DNA of 64,000 nt, taken from the NCBI GenBank assembly GCA_034620365.1, contig JAQGEQ010000225.1, positions 372,001-436,000 of the forward strand, in the 5' to 3' direction. Under the pieces are notes generated by a model. The model was not told where the DNA came from, searched no databases, and saw only the letters and a list, made by a program, of their open reading frames with translations. The DNA comes from Pegea sp. RAD2-039 (lineage: Eukaryota; Chordata; Thaliacea; Salpida; Salpidae). Shown here one piece after another: positions 32,671 through 45,149 of this stretch. Made by a program: the position numbers and the translations under genes. Each line of letters starts with the position of its first letter. The first letter of the stretch is position 1.

Positions 32671-32979
32671 ATGAATAATAATGAGAAGAAATGGCCTGCT
32701 TCAGCCAAGAACGACAATGATGTGAGCCAAGGTAGAAATTATGGAGATCCAATTGTTGGTTATCTAGTAGGATTCAACTGTCCACGCCAACAAGACAGCA
32801 GAAGAGACGGACTGATGCAGCTACGCCCAACTGACGTTGCAGGAGCTGTCCGAACGACAATGAGTACAGTTTCCTTGAAGTTTCATGAAAACTGCCTACG
32901 GGGCTCCAACTCCGGCTTTAGCTTCGGAGTTTTGCGTCCCTTAGAAGTGTTGTCACTAACCAGACTAACAAGATCATAA
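32671..32979 (+). other. GC-richer island with a 102-codon open frame
   Basis: Starts MNNNEKKWPASAKNDNDVSQ; G+C is clearly above the surroundings from 32670 to 32960. A donor-like CCAAG|GTAGAA occurs 60 bp in. The end of the island (GGCTCCAACTCCGGCTTTAG, later AGATCATAAATAAATA) resembles a retroelement 3' end with an ATAAATA tail, so the island may be an inserted element rather than a gene. No protein family is recognised. Confidence 0.3.
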
Positions 32980-33201
32980 ATAAATATCAATTTTATTTTG
33001 TTTTGATGAATGAAATACAACATGGCTTAACAGGCAATACCTCAATAAACCATTTAAAAGTTGTACCAACTGCTTTCATATGACTGTCATTAATTTCTTT
33101 AGTTCCTTTTTGAATATCTTCGAAGCTCTTTACTACGACACAGAATATTTCTTGGAAACTTTTGACAAATTACTGAACTTCTTTACATTTTCTGCAATAT
33201 C

Positions 33202-33444
33202 ATGAATTGTAAATTTTTTCTCCAAAATAAACCTCATAAAAATCTTCAGCTTTCAAATAAAAAGCTTCATAAAGAAGCTTCAGGTCTAGAAGATGACAAA
33301 GAAAAGACTCTTCTTCTAAAACACAGACAAATGATGCTTCTAAATTTTATTCGCTGTCAGATCCTGTTAAAGTTAAAAGAGCTTCTTTATCTCGATTTTA
33401 ACATCTTCTCATCTAAAAAGACGACATCACGAGCCTGTGGGTAA
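33202..33444 (+). other. Open frame of 80 codons, doubtful exon
   Basis: MNCKFFLQNKPHK and onward: Lys/Leu/Gln-rich, ending at a GGGTAA that could be a donor (TGTGG|GTAACC). Slightly less AT-rich than its neighbours. There is no recognised domain or partner exon. Confidence 0.2.
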
Positions 33445-36400
33445 CCTTTCATCATGTTAGTTGTGATTCATCCGACCTCTACTCCATTTATCTATTCTTC
33501 TCATATTTTGTTTATTTCTTCTTTTAGGGATTAGGTATCATTTCAAGGTATTTAATTCTAATTAAAGTATGTTTAGTAGGAAGTCATCCATATCTACACC
33601 GATTATTATTTCCACTTATAAAGTTTCATCTCGATTTTGATGCTTTTAAAATCTTCAAAAGTTTATTTCTTGCACAGTTTAACTAAATAATAACCTCAAA
33701 TTGTTTTAAATAAAACACAAACTTATAACAATTTAGAGGTGAAGTATTAAAGTATATGACAAAAGACAAAGAATGAGACATAATTATTCATATAAATGGA
33801 TTTATTTAATAAGTAACACTCTTGATTAGAAGATGACACTTGGAAAAAAGTTTGAAAGATTTTGAGTATCTTAAAACTCAAGTATTAATACAAATATTAA
33901 TGAAGTTTGGTAATTAATTATCCAAAGAAGCTGTTTTAGAAATTAGTTGTGATTGGAATTTTCTAGGAAAGTGTTTGAACTACTATTGATACAAGCCCTA
34001 AACGCTGTCAAGCTTGATTTAGTTTTATAATAAATTGTGTTGGAAAAAGATGCCATCAACTAGCTTCTGGTTTACACTGAGCTCAGTGATATTTTAAACT
34101 ATATTTTTGTGTTATTTTCACAAATAAAAGATTTAATTTCACTTCTTCTTTACTTATTATAGGTTGTTTTTAGTTTCTTTTGAGATAGAGGAGTTGGTTT
34201 AAAAAAAAAACTTTATTGATCATTGTTATGATGTTCAAAAAGAAACTCTCTGAGTTTCATTAAGATTCTGAATATTTCTGACAACTCTGTTTGAAAGTAA
34301 AATAAAGTTTCTGATGTGAAAACTGAATTTCTATTTTTCATTTATAATTAAATCTCTAAAAACTTATTTTTCATTTACCTCATCACTAAATTCATATTCT
34401 AATAAACATTCAATTATCTTTTATTAAAAAATCAATAATTACTGAAATGGAAAAAAAAATTAAGAGTTTCTTTTATAAGATACAAAATCTATTTCAGAAT
34501 TTTGTTTTTCTGGTTAAAATTAGAAAAGTTGTGAAAAAAGTTATCAAAAAGTTGTAAGTTATTAAATGCGGTTTAAAACTTTAATAATTTAATTCTGAAA
34601 TATATATTTTTCTTAAATGAGTTTGTTGATAAGGTATGCGCTATATTGAAAAACAATATTACAAAAAATTTTCTTAAAAATACTTTCACGTTTGCACCAT
34701 TCAGTTTTATGGAACAAAATAAATTGACAACAAAATAAATAGAGCTTGAGTATTTATATCAGATCTGTGGTTGAAAAAATGCTCTATATAGGCAAGTTTT
34801 ATTTTAAATAAAAGTATTGAATAAAAAGAAGTTTTATTAAAAATAAATTAAAGAACCAATAATCTAAAGAAGAATTTTGTTTTGTAATCTAAATTTTAAG
34901 ATTGTTTTGTTAGTGGTAATTCAGTAAGATATTTGTTGATACTAAGGACATATGATACATTAAAAAGGTTATGAAATTCCGAAGTTTAAACTACCGAATG
35001 ATTAAATCAAATCGATTAATTAACTTTAATGAAATTATTTTCTGATAATTTTCAAATGGCAAAAATTATTAATTTCAAAAAAGTGTTTTTGCAAACAACC
35101 ATAAAAGTCATTAAATTAGTTTAAAAATAAAAACTTTTCAAATTTAATTGATTTTAAAGCCTGTAAAGTAATTGGAAAGTTGGTTATTGATTGAATTAAA
35201 GTAATTTGCTGAAAAGTTACACATTAAAGAATAATATACAAAAATAATAATCGAAAAATTATCTTAATCAAAGAAAAACTCATTAAATGGAATGAAAAAT
35301 ATTTATACAAAAATTTATTTGTATCAAATACTAAGCTGAATAATGTTTCTTTGTTTTGCTTGAACAATCAAAAACTTACTTAAATTATCAAAATATAAGC
35401 TTATCAGCATTACGAGGACTTATTTACAGATACATAAAGTCAATCTTTCTACTTCCAAAATGATCTAAGAACAAGAAGATCTACAAATAAATCCTTAAAC
35501 TATTTTATGCCTTTGATATAGTTTTAAGTAAATGATTTTGTTTTTAAACTATTTATATACTTAAAGTGTAATCTTATTTTCAATCTTCTTAAATAGTCTT
35601 ATTGTTAATTGATTCTTTGCTTTATTTACATTATAAATATATTTGTATTGAGGAAGTTTGTATATTTCAAAATATTTTTACTCATTATGAAAAGCCTAAT
35701 GAAAAATAAACTATTAAATCAATATAAGCTGGTCTTATCTACGGGTTTTGATATAATACTATAAAAACAAGTAATACTTTCATGGTGATAGTATTAAAGG
35801 TTTAATTAGGGCACATCATATAAAATTAAATATGAAAAGGCTAGAGATCTGAGATTCTTTTATCTGAAGTGAATCTTCTGTAAAAATAATTGCTAAAAGG
35901 AAACCATTAGAAGATTAAACTTTAAATGAACAATTTTAATTAATGAATAAAAACAAAGACTTTATACAAATTTAAAGATGTTGAGCTTACAGAAGATGCA
36001 AATTAAATTCAGAAGATCTAATTAAAAGAATAAAAAGTAGAATTTGAAAACCGTTTTGACTGGTTTGTTGTTGAAGCTATAAACTCGTTAAGTGCGTTGT
36101 AGGATAATGTTGCTTCTTTAAAACAAATTTCCTACAACCTTACAACTTTTTCTTTATTTATTATACAAATTTTATTTCAAAATCAAAAGCTACAAAATTT
36201 TTGATCAACTAATTAATTTTGATTTTATTATAATTTTTTAAAATATATTTTAATTATATTTATCGACCTATTTAGTGAATTGATATTAAGAGACGAAAAA
36301 GCTCACGAACTGAACATAAGTGCAAGATATAAGATTTATTAAAAGTTTTTTTTTATACTTGTAAGTATATAAAAACTCTAGAAAATGAAAATAATCGAGT

Positions 36401-39400
36401 TAAATTTGCAAAATAAAACAATTGATTTATTTTTACAAAAAAGAGATAATGTTACATCAAGATGAAAAACTTCTTGTTACTATGATTATTATCAAATTGT
36501 TATTGTTGTAACCATGAAATTGCAAATGTGCTCAACTCAAAAATGTTTTTGTTTATTGAAATTTCTCGAAAGTTTTTTAAATTATGCTGGTTCAATTGGA
36601 ATTAGAATAATCCCAATTTTAGCTCATAAATAAATAATATTATGTGAAGAGCACAGACGCCTAATGTATTTCAAATTACTGATAAATTATCTTTAAAAAA
36701 TATTAAAACCTTATAAAGTATCAAAGGTAAAATTTAAACAAACAAATAAATTTTTTTGTCATTATTTAAACACAAATGGTTTCCAATTTATTAAATAATT
36801 AATTAATCAAATTATAATATTATCTACTAATAACTTTTTATCTTTAGATAAATATAATTTTTGAGAAAATTCATCTTTACTGGTTTAGTCTTCCTAAGAT
36901 GTACTTATGAACAGATGTTAGTTTTTTTGCTAAACTTTAAAAGCTACATAATCAGATAAACTCCTAAATTGTTCTTAAACTTTCAATGACACAATTTTAC
37001 AAAAAAAAATTTGTTTTGTGGTTCACATTTTCAATGATTTCTTTAAATTTTAGAAATCAAATAAAATTCAGTAAAAAAAGTTACCTTCAATAATTAGTTA
37101 ATTAGTTAGTCTTAATTTAGTTAAACGTAATTTTTCTAGAGGTAACACTTGTTTTTTATAATTACGTTTGTTAAAAACTAATTTTTTATAATTAAAAGAG
37201 TTTTCAACAACAAAAGCTCAACATTTTTTGTAATTTATTTTAATTTAATCTTCATAATCACAAACCATTATTCAGGGATTTTTCAATCAAAGTCAAATTG
37301 TGAAAGCGCCAATTTCGTGGTATATAAATTATATTTTTATACATCTTATATTGAATGCCAAAAAATCACCGATTTTAATTAATTTGCGAATCCAGAAGAA
37401 TAAATTAATTTTGAAGAAAGATGTATGACATCACATGATTAAAAAGATTTGAGATTAAAATTTATTTCTTAAATTATTTCTAATCTTTTCATTTCACTTT
37501 TACAGTAAATATTCTTCCATAAAACTGAACAGAATTTGAAGTCTTTAAAGTTTTAAGCTTTTTATAAACTTGATAAATATTTATACCTGTGCAGAAGATT
37601 ATATTAACATTTTGGCTTTTTAACACAATGAAATAAATTTTATTTACAAATTAAATAAAGATACTCTATAATTAAATAAATTAAAGAGTAAAGAACCAGA
37701 AGTTATTACCGCATATTTGTAATGAACTTTTTTCTAATTCTTATTTAAACATACCCTGTGAAAGTTTATATGTAGAATAAATATTGAAAAAGAATGATAT
37801 AAAGTAGAACAAGAACAAAAGAGCGAGTTGTATTTGAATATTGTATGCATGACAAGTAACAGATGGTTATTTGTGTGTGTGGTTTTCTATGCTTTGTTAT
37901 TTTAATGCTATTGTTTGCATAATGTCTATTTATTTATATGTTGTATGCCTTTCTCATAGAAATTTTAAATATTTTTTTTCTATTTTCTTCTACTTAATAA
38001 TATTTTGAATTTTCATCAAAAACTTTATTTTTATCAAGTTGAGGATAAAATTAATAAAAATTGTAAATTGCTTCAAGTATAAAGAACTTTACGAATAATT
38101 TTTAGATTAAACTTTGTATAAAAATGTCTTTTAATCATTTTAAATTTGTTAAATTGTGATACTTAAGACCTTTTTATTATATTTCAGCTCATATTGTTCG
38201 CTATAAGAGCTGTAGAATTTGTCACTCGCAGCCATGTGTTGAATAAATAAATATCCCATAATTTATTAAATAAATCAAATTACAAATGAAATTATATATA
38301 AAATTATGATATCTTCAAAAATATATATTCAAAATTTGGAAATGTTTTTTAGAAGTAAAGCTTTTAGATAGTTTAAAAAAGTCTTATACTGTTGATAAAT
38401 ATCTTCATCTTTTGATTGGAGATTTGAGGGAGATTTTCATTGATGATGTCAATCTTGAAGTTTCAAAGTTTAATAAAATTTCCACTAAAATTACATTTTT
38501 GAAAGGGTGGAAATTTTGAAAGTTTTTTCTAGTAGTCTCTTGGCGGTGTTGACGTCACTGTTACTTAAAAGCGAGTTTATGCATTAAAGTTGGTGAAAGT
38601 TCTTAAAGAGATGAAGATAAGATTAATCTGATAAAGCTGTTTAGATGGGTTACACTTTCAAAGAATAAATTGGAGAGAGTAAAAAGCTATAATCAAAACT
38701 TTACTGTTTCATTAAAACTGTTAAATTGTAAAATATATTTATTAAAATGCAAATTAAAAGTTTATTTCAATCAAAATAACCGACAGGAAACCGAGTTTGG
38801 GTATTTACTTTATGCCAGGCGAGGCTGAAAAATGACCGTTGGTCTCATTATATTAAATTTTTAGTTTGCTTTCAGTTTTTTGTGGCTTAAAAAACTCTAT
38901 TCAAAGATTTTCGAAAATTTGAAACTGGCCTTTTTGCTTCCTTAATGTGTTTTGACAAGAATATTCTAAAATTTGATTAATTAAAAAAATATGTTTCTTC
39001 ACACTTTGAAAAGACAAAAAAAAGTTGCTAACCAAACTCTGCTAGTTCTTAAACTTATTTTTACATTTTATCAAAGATTTAAAATTTGCATCTCTTATAA
39101 ATCTCTTAAAATAGATTGTTATGACTCACAATAAAACTTAAAAAAAAATCAGATAGATCTTATAAGTTTTAATAAACTTGACTTATTGTTCTTTAACTCA
39201 TTCTAGTGATAAAATCGTTTACAGCCTGCTTATATCTGTATAAGATCGATTATAACTAAAACTATAAAAACGTTTTTCGTTATAAAGTAACTTTTTTTCT
39301 AATCAATCATTTTTACTAAGAGATAAAACAGAACCTGATCATACATCATTTATTGTCTAAATTTTGATTAAATTTTCTTGTAATGTATAATTATAGACAG

Positions 39401-42400
39401 CTTCAAATTTAACTTTCACCTTTATTGTTTTCATTTTGATTTGATTTTACAGTTTAATTTAGAATATACGATAAATCATTCTTGGATTTTGAAGCTCTGT
39501 GTTAGTTAGATTGTAATTTATTGCAAAAACCTCTATAAACGATACTAAAGTTTATACAAAGTAAGTTTAGATGTCACCTTGCTTAATCATTCTTAAAGAC
39601 AAACTCAAAATGAATTAAATAAAAAAGTTAAAGACAAAATCGAATGCTATTAAGAAGTTATAAATCTCAATATTGCTGTACAAACTGTTAAAACTAGTTT
39701 TGAGTGTTTACAGACTTGGTAAAGGTTCTTGCTTAATTTGAATAAGTTTTTTTTTGAAATTATGAAAAGGTTTTGGTGAAATGCTATTTTAATAACTTGA
39801 AGATTAATTATTTAATATAAAAAGTTTCTTACAGTAGTTAAATTTATTTCTATATCAGATATAGTTTTGAAGGTAAATGATTGATATTAATTTAGAAAAA
39901 AAAGCTTTTAATAAATTCAAAAAAAGTAGATAAAATCAACGAAATATTTCTACTTAAGATAGGAAATTAGGATTTCTGTTCTATCTTAAGTAAACACCAT
40001 TTAAAAAAGAATGATTTATAATTGGAGAATGTGGCATGGATTTCTTTTTTAAGTTTGTTTGCTAGAACGTTGAAGATGTCAATAATGTTTAGATGGGTTT
40101 TGTTAATGGCAAAAAACATTAAAAAGTTTCTTTGTTGGATTTATGAGTACAAGAAGATTAATTTAAGATGAAGAAGCCTTTCAAGTTTCTTGATGAGGTT
40201 TCATTCAAAATATCTCATCAGATTTTCTATCAATAATTAAACGCAGAAATGTAACCAGTCGTGTCATCATCGATTTCTATTTCTTTGTCATCTCAACTTA
40301 AAAAAAAATTGCTCCAAAAAATTGAAGGATTAACAAGTAGAAATCTTCTGTTTTTAGGCTGATTCATTTTGGAGTTCTCAAAGTTTTATTTTTACTCGTT
40401 TGTGAATAGCTAATCACGTGACAATCGCAAGTCAGCGTTCTTCAAAAAAAAAGCAGCAAACTAAGAAATAAGGAACGAAAAAAATGATTCTGCTAATGCT
40501 AGTTGAAGCCAGAGAATCAGAAAGTCAAACGGAATAGAAAATCAGAATTTTAGATTCAGTGAAATATTAAATGATTCATAAGCCAGTTTTAACAATATTC
40601 AAATTGATTCATTTACAGAATAGTCGATCGTTTGCTTCTAGCAGACTTGTCATGCTTGAATGGTTTTCTTGCTTTATTATCAGCTGTATAAGACTTAGAA
40701 TAAAGGGTCAACTTTGCAGAACTTTAGGTCAATCAATGTAGTTTATGATAGCTGATGATTCACGTTAGATGTTTAGATATTTACTCAGAATCGATTGAAG
40801 CATCTAGAATCTTTATATAAAATTTGTTACTAAATCTTTAAAGAGAAAACTTTTAATTAAAACGTTTAAATGATTTTTTGTATAATTTTCTAAGATTTTT
40901 TTAAAGTATAAATTTAAAGTTTAAAAATCATTGAATGATAAAAAAGATTTGAATAAAGTAAATCCAAATATTTTTTTTGCATTTTTTTTCTCATGATATT
41001 TTAGTGATTTAAAAATTGGAAATTTTCGAGTAGTTTTAAAGAAAAGCAAACAAGTTTTTTGAAGTATTTTGTTGTTGATTTATTAAAGATATTATCAAAT
41101 TTTTATTTAAAAGATTTCTAATTTCTTCAAATAGTGATTGTAAATCTCTACAAGAAAGTTTATTTATTTTGAATTATATTTATGAATGAAATTAAACTAA
41201 ATATTTATCATTTAAAAATACTGATTGGAAAAAATGGATTTTTCTGATAATGTTTTATCAAATTATCAGCTTTAGATTTAATTAATTTCTCAAAAATTTA
41301 CGATTATGGAAGTAGAAAAACCTAAAAAAAAAACTCTCTTAGATATCATACAATAATTTCAGACTAGAATAAGCATCTGTATGTGATATGTCCAAAGATA
41401 ATACTGATGTTTACCTAAAGTACAAACAGAATTACCACGTCTGAAGCTACAAAAAGTTTGTTTGCTTTCCAAAAAATGTTGATTGCTTAAAGTTAGTAAA
41501 CGAATTGGTTTAAGCCGTAGCATCTAAAGTATAAACAATTAATCAAAATTTGAACAAAAATAGACAATGTTGATTGTACTCACAGAAATTTATTACCAAA
41601 ATAATTTGTTAGCTTTTAAAAAACTTGGCCCAAATCCTAGACTTCTACCTCGAACCTAAATAACCTCAATGTGGAATCTGTACTCAAATCACTTGTAAAA
41701 GTTCACTTGCCAATTTTAAGTGACTAAATGTGTATTTGAACGCCTATTTTCAAGTTGAGAAGTTCTCTTTTTGATTATAAAAGTCCTTCGTTTTTCATTC
41801 AATCAATTTTTTTACTGATTCATAATTTTAGGTAACTACAAAATGAAATAGGAAGAACGTTTTTCAACTTATATATTTACATCCTAAAAAGATTTTAGTC
41901 TTTTTTATCAATTATAAAATCAAGATGTCTTCTGCATCATCAGAATCGTTATTATGTGAATCACTTTAGCGATTTAAATATTTACTTTGTTTCGACGACT
42001 CATTTTCTTATTTGAGTTGTTGTCAGTTGTTATTTGAAAATCAAACTAAAAACATTCATTAAGTCTCTTTCGAAATCTCTTCAATAATCTTCAAATATGA
42101 TTCAATTTATTATTCATCTGTACAGATGAAATCCGAGTGATTTTATGTGTTTCAATTCCTTATAAATAATTAATCAGCTGGTAATCTGTTAAATACATTT
42201 AAACTTCATTTATGTGATTATGTGAGAGGTGATCTTTGTTTGTAGAAAAAGCGTTTGATGTTTGAAGCTTTGATAATATTGTTTAAAGTATAAAGAAAAG
42301 TTTTAGATAAAAACATGTTTCAAAATGATACGGTTTAAAAAAGCAACAACTCAATCTAATGAATGCTACAAAACGGATTTGATATCATTTGTAAGTCAAA

Positions 42401-43668
42401 ATGTTTATTCATGCTTTTATTGAAGTTCAGATGTTAAAGTGTTCCAAAAAAACTTTTGAAGAAAATAACTTTATGATGTTTTTGATGGTTTCTTCCATCA
42501 AAGTGTTTGAGGTTTGATTTGTTTGAATTGCTCAAACTTTTTAACTTTTTTCATGAAGTTAATTTCTGTCAGATGGAAATGAGTGTTGAATGAAAGGTGG
42601 TAAGAGTTGCTGAAACCATATGAGCTTTTGTATTGATTTCTACATTAGCGACAAAACTTTTTAGAAAGATTTGAAATGCACACATAAATGGAAAACATCT
42701 TTTGTTCTAAATGAGTTAAAGCTAAAAGTAATCTTAAATCGACTTTAACTTTAAGTTATCATGACATTTTAAAAACTTTTCAGACCAAAACAAGGTTCTT
42801 TTCGATAATAAAAACAAGTTGATCTTCTAATTACTCTTTATCATCAATTGGTAAAAATGAAGATACAAAATTTCTGAGGTTTCTTGATCAGCTAATTATA
42901 ATTACAATATAAAAGTGTATCCCTAGGGAAAGCTGTTTCTATATTCAGTATGGAATAATCCTTACAAGAAATATATTCCTTCGTTCATTGGGTCATTATT
43001 CTTTATAAATAAATCGATTTTTTTTAAAGAAAGTACTTTGTGAATAACGAGCCTATATGTTTTATCTTCAAAATTGTTGTTGTTTAGAAAGCATTGTTTG
43101 ATTATTGAAGGTAAATAAGAGTTGTGATGAATTCAAATATTTTTACATTTAAAAGCTTAAATTCATCAAGATTTTTCCGAAAAGCTCAATTTTGTGTATA
43201 GTTTTTTACATTACAAGCTCCATTGACAGACTTGAATCATACTTCTTGTAACCTACAACAATTAAGAAGAAGCTAGAATTGTTTCTTCAATTCATTATCA
43301 AATATCGAATGACAATTCTCATTTTTCTACTAAATAATTTAACTTGTTTACAACAATAACAGCAAATATTTTAGTCTTTTTATGATTACCAGTTCAATAA
43401 CTTCCAAAATTCTTTTTACTGCAACCCACTAAAACAGTTTTAAAAGATCAGATTTTAGAAAATTTCTAAATTGCTCAGAAAATAAAGAAAATGACAAATA
43501 AAGGAAGAAGGGATGGAATAATGACATGAACACGCTAAAGGCTATTTCACATCAGGTTTAGAATCAGGTTTAGTTAGTTGTAAGTGTGATTGAAAGATAA
43601 GTTTATACAATAAACTCAACTTTTTTTTTGTGTTTTTTAAGTTTCAATTTCAACTCTTAGCTGACTTG
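33445..43668. other. About 10 kb of AT-rich DNA without recognised genes
   Basis: No frame with coding character and no splice-bounded island. It contains one LINE-like tail (38.16 kb), one isolated TGACGTCA near 38549 and one TCACGTGA near 40413. It may be intergenic or the 5' intron of teneurin. Confidence 0.5.
38155..38268 (+). mobile_element. Second LINE-like 3' tail family, best copy
   Basis: Reads GATACTTAAGACCTTTTTAT, then TTTCAGCTCATATTGTTCGC, a TAAGAGCTGTAGAATTTGTC block, GCAGCCATGTGTTGAATAAA and a TAAATA tail. The copy at 25.26 kb shares most of this. Only a 3' tail is left. Confidence 0.6.
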
Positions 43669-43856
43669 ATGACGTCACTGAGTCGAGAAAACTCAACTAA
43701 AAGCACATTGTCGTCAAAGTCTGCCTCTAGTCATGCTTTAATAATTTTGATTCAAGTTCGTTTTTTCTTTAAATTGCCCGACCTGCCAAGCAAACCACCC
43801 AGGCGGACAATTTGGCGTTTTACAAATTGTACTTATTACTTACAACCAATTGTGAG
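43669..43856 (+). CDS. Possible 5' exon of teneurin
   Basis: ATG at 43669 opens MTSLSRENSTKSTLSSKSAS, similar in style to the SSRENSALTLTDSD segment of vertebrate teneurin intracellular domains, and the frame runs to a good donor (GAG|GTAACA) at 43857. An acceptor (CAACTCTTAG) lies 8 bp before the ATG. The phase at this donor does not fit the next recognised exon (45150), although an internal weaker donor (CAA|GTTCGT) would. Membership in teneurin is therefore uncertain. Confidence 0.35.
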
Positions 43857-45149
43857 GTAACAGATGATCTGATCTCTCTTAAAATTTGACTTTTTGGATT
43901 TAAGATTTTTACTTGAACTAGTCGTTGCTTTTATCAAACTTTAAAAGTCTTCCAGTGAACCTCTAATCCAATAAAAGCTTAAAAAAGCAGAAGTAAGATA
44001 TCATTAATTACCAGATGGATTATTGATGTAAGTATCCATAAAGTTGATATTCTCAGCAAGTCACATATTCATAAGTGTCTTGCCAACATTAGCTTCTTAA
44101 ACCTACTCCACTGTCTATCGTCTAAGCTTCACGCTTGGCTTACCCCGAGTTTGCATTGGTTTTTTGTGTGGTTCTGAGTTTTCTGTGACTTTGCAAATGA
44201 TGAGTTAACTGACGTGAGTCTGTAGAGGTTTAATCAGACAAATTATCAGGATAACTTTACAGATTTTTTGTTTTATTTGCTGCATCTTTATGATAACTTT
44301 ATTAAATTTAAAATTAAATTATTGAAAATCGTTTTTTTGAGCGTTACTCAGCAATTATAGAAGAAAAATTGACGAGTTTTTGGTTCAATCATTTCAAATG
44401 AATTGTTTACAAAATATTTTTGTACATTTAACTAATCTAAAACTCAATCAAGAACTGACTTGAGGTTTTGATGTACAAAATAAACAGAACTGTTCACAAA
44501 GCAACAGGAATAAAACAGATTTATTAAAGTGACTGATATATAACGTTTTTATATTTCATTTTTTTATCAAACTGCCTCAAGCAACACTTTTAAAACTTCA
44601 TCAAGTTTTAAGCACTTTGAAAATTATCTTTTGGTAATTTGACAAACTCTGTGAAGTATCAAAAGTTTATCTATTTGTTCATCAAATTTTTTGATTTTAT
44701 TAAAAGTTCTTTCAAAACAGATCTTAGAATATTTGACCTTTTATTTTTAAGAATTCTTATTTAGTTCTTTATTTAATAATCTAAGCTTGAAAAACAACTG
44801 AATTTAACATCGTTTTATTCTATTTTAGACTACAGCCAGCTTTTAGAGGCAAATACTTTCTTAGAAAAACTATTAAAAGCTTATTTTGTGTTTAGAAATA
44901 CTCTTTTTATTCTGTCACCTCCAATTGAAATATTTCAGGAAAATTTTTTTAATGAATTTAAATTGAATTTTACTGAAAATTAAAGATTAAAGAAGAAACC
45001 TAAGAATGCTAAAGAGGTTCTCAGAATCAACGTGAGTCTAAAACTTATTTCTAAAAGATCTTAAGAGTCCAGCTCTTTTCTTATAATAATATTTATTCAT
45101 AAACACCAAAAATCAAATTGAATATTCTGCTCTTAATACAAGTCATCAG
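43857..45149. other. AT-rich stretch between possible teneurin exons
   Basis: Nothing recognised. Probably intron if 43669-43856 is an exon of the same gene. Confidence 0.4.
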
